Source of the DNA: Candidatus Margulisiibacteriota bacterium
Lineage (GTDB): Bacteria > Margulisbacteria > Marinamargulisbacteria > DT-59
Direction: 5' to 3'
DNA length: 21,202 bases
Assembly: GCA_013215865.1 (NCBI GenBank)
Contig: JABSQL010000034.1
Coordinates: 1 to 21,202, forward strand
The notes under the pieces: generated by a model
Seen by the model: the letters and a program-made list of their open reading frames with translations, nothing else
What the model was told of the DNA's origin: nothing
Databases searched by the model: none
Program-made: the position numbers and the translations under genes
Part shown: positions 15,682 to 21,202 of the stretch, piece by piece
How positions within the stretch are numbered: position 1 is the first letter of the stretch
Layout: each line of letters starts with the position of its first letter

Positions 15682-16356
15682 ATGAGAAATATTCGTCTTT
15701 ACTGTATAAATGCCTGTTATCCTTTTTCATGGCGCAGAATAAATTCCATTGCTGAAACCATGCTGATCGGGATGTCTATTCACCACAGATTGTATCCGTT
15801 AGAAATCAATTATTTAGTGGAAAGTGTTTTAGCAAAAAAATATCATTATTCATTACATTTAACACAGGAACCGTTACCGACTTCAGAAGCGGTTTCAATG
15901 ATGGATTCAGAAGGTCATAAGAAAATTGCCATGTACGAAGGTCATTATATGCTTGCTTTAAATGGAAACCCTCGTCATCGCTTCACTTTGGCCCATGAGG
16001 TAGGCCATTTTATTTTGGGACATATGTTTGGAAAAATAGAAGAAAAAAGTGTCAGAAAAGCGAGAGAAAACATTCCTGTTTCAATGAATCCAGAGTGGCA
16101 AGCCAATACGATTGCAGGAGCATTATTAGCCCCTTATTCTTGGTTGAAATATTTAACTAGGTATTATCGCCGAAAAATGAAGATATTGGATGTGTGCCGA
16201 CATTATGCACTATCTATTCCATCTGCAAAGATGAGGCTCATGCAAATACATACTCAATTAGATACAAGCATATGGGATGAGAAAGAAGTTAAAACTTATT
16301 TTACATGGAGAGCAGCAAATAAAAAAAGCCCCGCACTACAACGTACAGGGCTTTAA
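15682..16356 (+). CDS. ImmA/IrrE-family metallo-endopeptidase
   Basis: This 224-residue soluble zinc protease has the HEVGH motif (about residues 105-109, in LAHEVGHFILGHM) and a downstream glutamate in the family-typical ExxAN context (PEWQAN, Glu at about 138). Together these give the two His and one Glu zinc ligands. ImmA/IrrE proteins relieve repression by cutting XRE-type repressors, and the gene directly upstream encodes one. The ATG at 15682 lies one base after the XRE stop, implying coupled translation; a GTG at 15670 gives four more residues. No Shine-Dalgarno site is present. The last ~11 codons contain the hairpin terminator of the convergent gene. Confidence 0.85.
   Translation: MRNIRLYCINACYPFSWRRINSIAETMLIGMSIHHRLYPLEINYLVESVLAKKYHYSLHLTQEPLPTSEAVSMMDSEGHKKIAMYEGHYMLALNGNPRHRFTLAHEVGHFILGHMFGKIEEKSVRKARENIPVSMNPEWQANTIAGALLAPYSWLKYLTRYYRRKMKILDVCRHYALSIPSAKMRLMQIHTQLDTSIWDEKEVKTYFTWRAANKKSPALQRTGL
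16325..16354 (-). terminator. Rho-independent terminator of the small membrane-protein gene
   Basis: Bases 16325-16336 and 16343-16354 form a 12-base-pair stem around a six-base loop. On the minus strand it is fully paired counting two G-U pairs and runs into a T-rich tail (GGGCTTTTTTT). On the plus strand the same two positions are A-C mismatches and no T tract follows, so it serves the minus-strand gene at 16376-16774. It lies within the coding sequence of the protease. Confidence 0.8.
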
Positions 16357-16375
16357 ATAATCTGATAAATAGAGC

Positions 16376-16774
16376 TTATCCTTTATACAGAAAGGACAAA
16401 ACCACTCCTGATCCAACACCTTGGACAATATCAGAAACCACCCAGCTTAAGGTTAGTTCTAATGGAATGGGCATATAGCAATAGGTACCAAGGGAAACAG
16501 ACCCTAGTAGTAAGCCTGCAAACAAGCCGTAACACACCCCGCCATTAATCCCTTTATCTTCTTTTGAATAACATGAATAGAAGTACGTCATAACAGCCGA
16601 AAAAGCGAGCATACTGCCAATTCCGAATAACATGTTATGATCTGATTCAGGCCGCCATAGGTGCATGGTACTTTCATATAACCCTTTAAGTAGGGTTCCG
16701 TGAACCAAAAAGCTATAGGCAAACACAAACACAAACACGCCAACAAGAGCCAGCAAAAAGCGTTTTACATTCAT
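16376..16774 (-). CDS. Small four-helix membrane protein of unknown function
   Basis: This 132-residue integral membrane protein has four hydrophobic helices at about 5-27, 48-68, 80-100 and 107-130. The N-terminal part, FLVHGTLLKGLYEST followed by LWRP, recurs in hypothetical membrane proteins of several phyla, but I know no function for them. An AAGGAG site precedes the ATG, an extended -10 box lies at 16805-16813, and a strong terminator follows, so it is a complete single-gene transcription unit. It is convergent with the ImmA-type protease gene. Confidence 0.75.
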   Translation of the reverse strand: MNVKRFLLALVGVFVFVFAYSFLVHGTLLKGLYESTMHLWRPESDHNMLFGIGSMLAFSAVMTYFYSCYSKEDKGINGGVCYGLFAGLLLGSVSLGTYCYMPIPLELTLSWVVSDIVQGVGSGVVLSFLYKG

Positions 16775-16804
16775 CTTTCTCTCCTTTTTACATGTGATGT
16801 CACT

Positions 16805-16813
16805 ACTATAACA
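16805..16813 (-). promoter_or_regulatory. Extended -10 promoter box of the small membrane-protein gene
   Basis: The minus strand reads TGT-TATAGT, a TGN-extended -10 one base from consensus. Initiation at about 16798 would leave a leader of about 24 bases containing AAGGAG. No good -35 is seen. Confidence 0.45.
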
Positions 16814-16918
16814 TTGCTATTTTATAATTGACACCTTATTTGGAGGTTTTGAAAGTTGCTGATTAAATATTTTGAATTACCTTGGAAGTGGAAAATATTC
16901 ACCTGTTCTATCTTCTGA

Positions 16919-17860
16919 CTAACTACTTATTGTATCAGTAAACGAATCATTTAAAATTTCTATAAGTTTTTTTTCGGTAATAACTTTACTTTCTAAACAT
17001 TCTTTTATAAATTTATCTATATTCATAAATCGCGGGGTAGTAGGGTCAAAATTACTCTTTTCTACTTTAGTTTTCCCAGGTTTTAGAACAGGTACATCTC
17101 CTTCAGGGTAAGTTATTGTTACATTCTTTGTGTCATACTCATAGAGCGTTCCCCTCTTATCACGTCCAGCTTTTTCAGGTGCGTAGGATATAGGAAAAAC
17201 TTCTACAATTATTCTGTCCATGCATTTCATTATAAGTTTTACCAAATATGTTGTGGCTTCTGATATAGTTTTAGGATTTATCATTTTTGGCACTTTTCCT
17301 CCCTGGTAGTAAAGTGATAATAGTAATTCTCTATTGCAACCTTGAAAATGTAAAAAAGTATATTTTTCATCATCGGGTAATTTCATTGAAAATTTAGTGG
17401 TTTTGTATAAAGCATAAAATACCTGTACCAAGAATTCCATGTGTATTTTTTTTCCTATACACATAGCCGTTAAATCAGAAGAAACTTGTTTTAAAAATTT
17501 ATGTGCCTTAATTTTTAGTTGCCAAACTTTTTTATTGTTTAACTGCTCATAGGTTGTATGCGATGCCCATTTCTCTAAAAGAGACGAACCATAATTGAAT
17601 TTTTGAAATATTTCTATCAAATCAGGGATTATATTTTCTTTTAAACTATTCTCAAATTCAACTTCAATCTTTCTTAACATTTCAAGTTCCGGAGTATCAA
17701 TACCTATATTTTTCGCTTCAGGTTCAGAGTCATTTATTTTATCAACAGGAGCAAAGCCATCTTTTATCCATTCCAAAACATATTTTACACCGCTAGAACC
17801 CATTTGTGCGAAATAAACACCCCATCCTACTTCACGTGCCCCAGAAACAATTTTATACAT
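16919..17860 (-). CDS. Unrecognised 313-residue protein
   Basis: I do not recognise this protein. It is soluble in appearance, with no signal peptide or clear membrane helix. The first ~35 residues (MYKIVSGAREVGWGVYFAQMG) are hydrophobic and glycine-rich. The middle (about 55-230) is mostly alpha-helical with charged and aromatic residues. A basic, proline-containing linker (about 235-275) follows, then a short helical C-terminus (about 280-313). Its start is well supported: GGAGG precedes ATG 17860 at seven bases and a near-consensus promoter lies at 17895-17923. It stands alone between the small membrane protein and the SrkA-type kinase. It is AT-rich and lysine-rich by eye, compatible with an acquired gene but not proof of one. 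Confidence 0.7.
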   Translation of the reverse strand: MYKIVSGAREVGWGVYFAQMGSSGVKYVLEWIKDGFAPVDKINDSEPEAKNIGIDTPELEMLRKIEVEFENSLKENIIPDLIEIFQKFNYGSSLLEKWASHTTYEQLNNKKVWQLKIKAHKFLKQVSSDLTAMCIGKKIHMEFLVQVFYALYKTTKFSMKLPDDEKYTFLHFQGCNRELLLSLYYQGGKVPKMINPKTISEATTYLVKLIMKCMDRIIVEVFPISYAPEKAGRDKRGTLYEYDTKNVTITYPEGDVPVLKPGKTKVEKSNFDPTTPRFMNIDKFIKECLESKVITEKKLIEILNDSFTDTISS

Positions 17861-17894
17861 AATGATACCTCCAAAAAAAGAATCTGATCGCGGA

Positions 17895-17923
17895 ATTATA
17901 CTTCCAACCGAAAATTAATTCAA
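17895..17923 (-). promoter_or_regulatory. Near-consensus sigma-70 type promoter of the 313-residue gene
   Basis: On the minus strand TTGAAT (17918-17923) and TATAAT (17895-17900) are separated by exactly 17 bases, the best promoter match in the window. Initiation near 17888 gives a leader of about 28 bases containing GGAGG before ATG 17860. Confidence 0.65.
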
Positions 17924-17944
17924 ATAGCATACTTTTTATCTATT

Positions 17945-18892
17945 TTAAATATTAAAACCCATCATATCTTTAATCATTTCATTCCAATATGTCATGGTTC
18001 CCCAATTGGGAAAGTGATGCTTAAACTGAGGGTCATTAGATTGAATGGCACACCATTGAGCAAAATGGATTTGACGCATGATCCGCAAGGCGGGGATAAG
18101 ATTCAAAGAAGATTCAGGAAATGGGCGGAAAGTGGTGTATCCTTCTTTAAACCAGGAAAGCTCTTTTTTGCAATTTTCTTCAGCGTCCGGTAATAGCATC
18201 CACATATCTTGCACAGGAGGGCCAATGACACAATCATCAAAGTCAACCAGATACAATGACTCTCCAGGGCGATGTATGATATTACCGAAGTGACAATCTC
18301 CATGAATTAAAAACGTATCTATTGAGGAAAACAAAGGGTCTGCTTTTTGTATAAATGTAGAAACTGTTTTTTCAAAAATCGGTTTATAGTCCTCAGGAAT
18401 ATGACGACAGTCTTTTAAAACATTTAAGTGTGTTTCGGTTGCTATTGATGGCTTCCAAATTATTCTTTCTGTTTTAGAAATTGTATTGCCAACATTGTGA
18501 ATGCGGCCCAATAACCTACCCACTTCTTTCCATAGCTCCTGATTGAGCTCATCAATAGACCGGCCCCCTTTCTTAGGAAAAATCGCAAATGGAATCGAAT
18601 CAAAGGTGAAAAGGGTACGATCTTGATATTTTCTGGGAGGGATGACAGGCAACTCAATAGACACACATTTCTGAAGAAAAGCATGTTCACCCAGTATCAT
18701 TTCATGTGTCCATCTAAAGGGACGATAAAACTTCACTATAATACGTTCATGTGAATGTGTTTCCATTTCATAAACACGATTAATATAGCTATTACGGGGT
18801 ACACAATAATTGCTAAGTTGTTCCTGTATCACAGATTCAACCGCATTCATTGCAGTATCTGGCGTTAATGCTTTCCAAATATGTTTCGTCAT
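17945..18892 (-). CDS. srkA: SrkA/RdoA-type serine/threonine protein kinase
   Basis: This 315-residue protein resembles E. coli SrkA (YihE/RdoA), a stress-response protein kinase of the APH/choline-kinase fold reported to counter MazF-linked death and envelope stress. Family segments are VKFYRPFRW (about 53-61, with the nucleotide-binding lysine), the catalytic loop HGDCHFGN (197-204, Asp199 and Asn204), VDFDD (216-220), and GPPVQDMWMLLP (224-235). In E. coli srkA lies upstream of dsbA; no such neighbour is seen here. The ATG at 18892 has no Shine-Dalgarno site, and a possible -10 box ends 11 bases before it. Confidence 0.88.
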   Translation of the reverse strand: MTKHIWKALTPDTAMNAVESVIQEQLSNYCVPRNSYINRVYEMETHSHERIIVKFYRPFRWTHEMILGEHAFLQKCVSIELPVIPPRKYQDRTLFTFDSIPFAIFPKKGGRSIDELNQELWKEVGRLLGRIHNVGNTISKTERIIWKPSIATETHLNVLKDCRHIPEDYKPIFEKTVSTFIQKADPLFSSIDTFLIHGDCHFGNIIHRPGESLYLVDFDDCVIGPPVQDMWMLLPDAEENCKKELSWFKEGYTTFRPFPESSLNLIPALRIMRQIHFAQWCAIQSNDPQFKHHFPNWGTMTYWNEMIKDMMGFNI

Positions 18893-18903
18893 GAGCGGTT
18901 TGT

Positions 18904-18932
18904 ATTTTAATGCACATTACGATTCCAGGAAA
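18904..18932 (-). promoter_or_regulatory. Weak candidate promoter of srkA
   Basis: On the minus strand TTTCCT (18927-18932) and TAAAAT (18904-18909) are 17 bases apart. The predicted start at about 18897 would leave a leader of only about five bases before the ATG, which has no Shine-Dalgarno site. The -35 match is poor. Confidence 0.3.
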
Positions 18933-19055
18933 GATCTTAATGTTCAATGCTTAAAAAAATAAACCACAATATTTCAATATATTTTAGTGAAATTATATTA
19001 AATAATGCACGATATATATATAAAGGGACAATAATAAAATTAGGAGGGTAAAACG

Positions 19056-20135
19056 ATGAAAAAGAAATTAAGAAATATACATGCAACATTATTTGCTATT
19101 ATACTCATCTCTGTAACTATGCTTTCAGGATGTGGTAGTTCTGAGAAGATGATAAAGGACATAACAGATGGGGAACCAGACACAGCCCAAACACATCCCA
19201 TTGGAGATCCAAAGTATCCACCCGTTAGAAATCCAGAAAACATTCTGATCGTAAAGCCTGAGTTAGACTCTTTTGTAATATTTGAAATTAAAAATCAGAT
19301 AGGCAATATTCAAGTGAAATGGGACATTCCTGAATCAATAACCTATGAATCAATTGTATTGGTTCGTTCTGAAAAAGAGTTTCCTATTTCTGTAGATGCA
19401 GGTGTTGTCATTGATATTGATGGACATATGTCACATACCGATACCAATATTGATTTCAACGTGCCATATTATTACACGCTATTTGCCAAAAAGTCAGACG
19501 GATCTACCGTTGAATTAGGGCGGGCTTCAACAACACTAGAAGATACCGTTGTAGAATTTGAAGCGGACATTGAAGCGGCTGTTCGGATTGAAATTGGTCA
19601 AGTAGATGGACCTATTTTGTCTTCTTCACTAAAAAAAGTAGAGTGTCTGTCTATATACTACGGCCACATTGAAAGTCTAGAAATCCTGCAACACTTTCCA
19701 AATATCAAGGAAATATTTATCACTAATACTACATTTTCGAACAAGAAAAGTCTCTTTTCAAACTCATTTTATACGGTTCGTGAAGTCAGTCTTGTCGCCA
19801 ATAATCTCGGTACTGTAAGTAATCTAAATGCATTTGATAAATTAGATATCCTTCACCTTGATGACAATAATCTTAAAGAATTTGATGCAGCTTCTATACC
19901 TGTTAGTATCCGAGAATTATATCTTAATGGCAACGAATTAACTGAAATCAAAAACCTTTCTAGACTGGTTAATCTCGAATATTTGCACGTTGAAAGAAAC
20001 AACATTACAGATATCACACCATTTGTAGAATTATATAATGACCCTAATTCAAAGCTAATTAACGTCAATATTTTTGATAACCCAGCTGATACACAGAATT
20101 TACCTGCCTTTTTCAATCAGATGGTAGGTGACTAA
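19056..20135 (+). CDS. Leucine-rich-repeat lipoprotein with a fibronectin-like domain
   Basis: The 359-residue protein starts with a lysine-rich lipoprotein signal peptide ending in the lipobox LSGC (Cys26), so it should be membrane-anchored. Residues about 75-160 look like a fibronectin type III-like beta domain (IQVKWDIPES, then IVLVRSEKEFP and YYYTLFAKKSDGS). From about 200 to 345 there are leucine-rich repeats of the 'xxLxxLxLxxNxLxxI' kind, clearest in LHLDDNNLKEF, LYLNGNELTEI and LHVERNNITDI. Both domains mediate protein binding, so an envelope adhesion or scaffold role is inferred, with no known partner. A TAGGAGGG site precedes the ATG. The gene is divergent from srkA, with 163 bases of very AT-rich DNA between them. 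Confidence 0.85.
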   Translation: MKKKLRNIHATLFAIILISVTMLSGCGSSEKMIKDITDGEPDTAQTHPIGDPKYPPVRNPENILIVKPELDSFVIFEIKNQIGNIQVKWDIPESITYESIVLVRSEKEFPISVDAGVVIDIDGHMSHTDTNIDFNVPYYYTLFAKKSDGSTVELGRASTTLEDTVVEFEADIEAAVRIEIGQVDGPILSSSLKKVECLSIYYGHIESLEILQHFPNIKEIFITNTTFSNKKSLFSNSFYTVREVSLVANNLGTVSNLNAFDKLDILHLDDNNLKEFDAASIPVSIRELYLNGNELTEIKNLSRLVNLEYLHVERNNITDITPFVELYNDPNSKLINVNIFDNPADTQNLPAFFNQMVGD

Positions 20136-20155
20136 ACGATATACTCTGTTATAAC

Positions 20156-20183
20156 TTGATTTTTATATTTTTAGTTCTATGAT
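20156..20183 (+). promoter_or_regulatory. Candidate promoter of the 71-residue gene
   Basis: TTGATT (20156-20161) and TATGAT (20178-20183) are 16 bases apart, four and five matches to consensus. The predicted start near 20190 keeps the GGAGG at 20195-20199 in the leader. A perfect TATAAT at 20189-20194 is too close to that site to be the -10. Confidence 0.4.
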
Positions 20184-20206
20184 GAATATATAATGGAGGT
20201 GTCATC

Positions 20207-20422
20207 ATGGGATCTGGAAAGAAGGTTGTTGTGAAAAAGGAAAAGTCGACGGGAAGAAATGAAACGTTTTGGGATACATCAACAAGTATTAAAATGACTC
20301 GGGCAGTATTTGTAAAGGAAATCGAGAGTAATAACTATCCTGATTATCACGTAAGGGTTATTAATGGCATTAAAACCCCTGCATCGAATCCTGATTCGAA
20401 ATCTGTGAATAATTTAGGGTAA
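20207..20422 (+). CDS. Small basic protein of unknown function (71 aa)
   Basis: The 71-residue protein has a lysine-rich N-terminus (GKKVVVKKEKS) and a C-terminal part with FVKEIES, YHVRVINGIKTP and NPDSKSVNNLG. It looks like a small globular family, but I cannot name it with certainty; the ending has a passing likeness to DUF-type small proteins ending in a PD...NNL motif. It is supported as a gene by a strong GGAGG site eight bases before the ATG, its own candidate promoter, and a hairpin terminator 28 bases after the stop, making a self-contained unit. Confidence 0.65.
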   Translation: MGSGKKVVVKKEKSTGRNETFWDTSTSIKMTRAVFVKEIESNNYPDYHVRVINGIKTPASNPDSKSVNNLG

Positions 20423-20449
20423 TCATTACGCTAAATTCCGCAATATTGG

Positions 20450-20480
20450 AATCAGATTCCAGATTAGCCGGGATCTGATT
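20450..20480 (+). terminator. Hairpin terminator after the 71-residue gene
   Basis: Bases 20450-20460 pair with 20470-20480 over 11 positions (one T-G pair) around a nine-base loop, then TTGATATT follows. The stem is clear but the T tract is weak. It overlaps the end of the short minus-strand ORF at 20464-20640. Confidence 0.5.
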
Positions 20481-20640
20481 TTGATATTATATAGTCCCAA
20501 AAAGAATTCCCCTTTAATTCCCCATAGTCAGCAGCAGGTGTGGTTTTAGGTTCTTGGTTTGATATTGTCCCGTCTGTGAGCTTTATATAAAACGCACCTA
20601 ATTTTTCTTCAATCATTTTTGCGCTTACTTTGTATATCAT
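20464..20640 (-). CDS. Short 58-residue ORF coupled to the YciI-family gene
   Basis: This ORF begins with ATG 20640 in a four-base ATGA overlap with the stop of the YciI-family gene, a common arrangement for coupled genes, and runs 58 codons to TAA at 20464-20466. The N-terminal half (IYKVSAKMIEEKLGAFYIKL then TDGTI) has the feel of a real, ordered protein and resembles small hypothetical proteins with an 'LTDGTIxxQ' motif, from memory. The C-terminal half (EPKTTPAADYGELKG, then FWDYII) does not continue that likeness, so the gene may be truncated or a local fusion. Its end overlaps the terminator of the opposing gene. Confidence 0.5.
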   Translation of the reverse strand: MIYKVSAKMIEEKLGAFYIKLTDGTISNQEPKTTPAADYGELKGNSFWDYIISKSDPG

Positions 20641-20936
20641 GGTGATGGGTTATACGCCACCAGCTTTTTTTCTTTAACCTCTAAATGCTCCCATACTTTG
20701 TTAAGTGTGTACGGATCATTGTCCAGCCAATTTTGTAAATCTTCTCTGGATTTAAATTCAACATGGATAGAGGAACCAACCATTTTTCCATTACTATCTA
20801 ATATAACACCTCCACTTTTAAAGGTGCCTTCATTTACCATTATTTTTATGCCTGACAGATGTTCTTCACGGGTTTTTACTCTTCTATTCAGAGCATCAGA
20901 ATCTTTAAAATCAGTTGCTGTAACGACAAACTGCAA
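20637..20936 (-). CDS. YciI-family protein
   Basis: The 99-residue protein matches the YciI-like (ferredoxin-fold, dimeric) family: MQFVVTATDF at the start, a RRVKTREEHL segment (about 18-28), GGVILDSNGKMVGSS (about 42-56), and the ending WLDNDPYTLNKVWEHLEV (about 70-87). The enzymatic role of most members is unknown. The start codon is TTG at 20936, preceded by GGAGG at an eight-base spacing and directly abutting the upstream stop. It overlaps the next small ORF by four bases, giving a three-gene minus-strand operon. Confidence 0.85.
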   Translation of the reverse strand: MQFVVTATDFKDSDALNRRVKTREEHLSGIKIMVNEGTFKSGGVILDSNGKMVGSSIHVEFKSREDLQNWLDNDPYTLNKVWEHLEVKEKKLVAYNPSP

Positions 20937-21202
20937 TTAATTCGCCTCCAATTTAATGGACATAGTATAATGGAATGATTGATATCGTACTAACGGGTAT
21001 TTATCCCTGAGAACAATTAGGTTCTTTTTTCCTTTGGTTATCTTGGCTACAAGGTCTTCAAGTTGGCGTTCCAAATCTTTGTATTTACATTCCAATGCTT
21101 CAAAGCCTTTGAGAATCTTTCTGTTTTTATGTCTGTCTAGAAATAATTCGTGACAAGACGGGCAGTATCCGTGGCTCACACACTCAGAGTCATCTTCTTT
21201 TT
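20937..21202 (-). CDS. 3' end of a larger protein with a terminal Cys motif (sensor-like)
   Basis: The frame is open to the window edge, so the 5' part is missing; the visible 88 residues are the C-terminus. It begins KRDDSECVSHGYCPSCHELF. The SHGYCPSC segment resembles the SHGICPEC ending that often follows PAS or GAF modules in bacterial sensor and regulator proteins, where it closes a Cys pair. A helical, probably coiled-coil stretch follows (about 35-62, LECKYKDLERQLEDLVAKI) and then a short tail. A GTG at 21179 could be read as a start, but the upstream codons fit the same motif, so truncation by the window edge is preferred. Function is inferred only weakly. Confidence 0.55.
   Translation of the reverse strand, partial: KEDDSECVSHGYCPSCHELFLDRHKNRKILKGFEALECKYKDLERQLEDLVAKITKGKKNLIVLRDKYPLVRYQSFHYTMSIKLEAN

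Noticed and set aside
15330..16356. XRE-ImmA pair as evidence of a prophage or integrative element
   Set aside because: No integrase, structural, excision or attachment-site signature is visible around it.
17880..17900. Shared ATTCCGC ... ATCAGATTC words near 17885 (minus) and 20435 (plus) as a dispersed repeat
   Set aside because: The matches are short, the spacing differs, and such pairs are expected by chance in AT-rich DNA of this length.
20189..20194. Perfect TATAAT as the -10 of the 71-residue gene
   Set aside because: Initiation from it would fall after the GGAGG site, and no -35 fits. TATGAT at 20178 with TTGATT is more consistent.
20448..20460. Palindrome GGAATCAGATTCC as an operator
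   Set aside because: Its right part is also the left arm of the longer terminator stem at 20450-20480, which explains the symmetry better.

Overview
The window looks like chromosomal DNA from an AT-rich, diderm (Gram-negative type) bacterium. Evidence for an outer membrane is a signal-peptide beta-barrel protein ending in Phe (9992-11095) and a lipoprotein with an LSGC lipobox (19056-20135). The mix of gene orders, with a coaD-linked coiled-coil protein typical of Firmicutes/Thermotogae-like genomes next to an obgE-proB-proA order common in proteobacteria, suggests a poorly sampled phylum. Margulisbacteria-type lineages are one possibility, but this is a guess. No tRNA, rRNA, CRISPR array, transposase or clear prophage was seen.

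Region 1 (1-5656, + strand) is a tightly packed housekeeping operon whose gaps and overlaps are only a few bases: the 3' end of ribD, then recG, rsmD, coaD, a coiled-coil protein, rph (RNase PH), a YkgJ-type cysteine-cluster protein and a JAMM/MPN metalloprotease. Region 2 (5653-8734, - strand) converges on it and holds obgE, proB and proA (GTPase plus proline biosynthesis). proB has its own extended -10 promoter right against its start codon.

Region 3 (8818-13962, + strand) holds an APH-fold phosphotransferase with an apparently leaderless promoter. It is followed by a four-gene envelope sensing cluster: a Met-rich beta-barrel, a small PstS-like periplasmic binding protein, a membrane HisKA_2 histidine kinase, and a receiver protein whose output is a lone histidine-kinase dimerisation domain. 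No transporter permease or ATPase accompanies the binding protein, so a signalling role is favoured over uptake.

Region 4 (13964-18892) is accessory in character. It holds a GltP-type dicarboxylate/amino-acid symporter (-), a divergent XRE regulator plus ImmA/IrrE metalloprotease pair (+), a small membrane protein (-) whose terminator lies inside the protease gene, an unrecognised 313-residue protein (-) with a near-consensus promoter, and an SrkA/RdoA-type kinase (-).

Region 5 (19056-21202) holds an LRR lipoprotein (+), a 71-residue orphan (+), and a - strand operon of a truncated sensor-like protein, a YciI-family protein with a TTG start, and a 58-residue ORF. Several promoters across the window share a TGN-extended -10 box, which may be a favoured promoter type in this genome.
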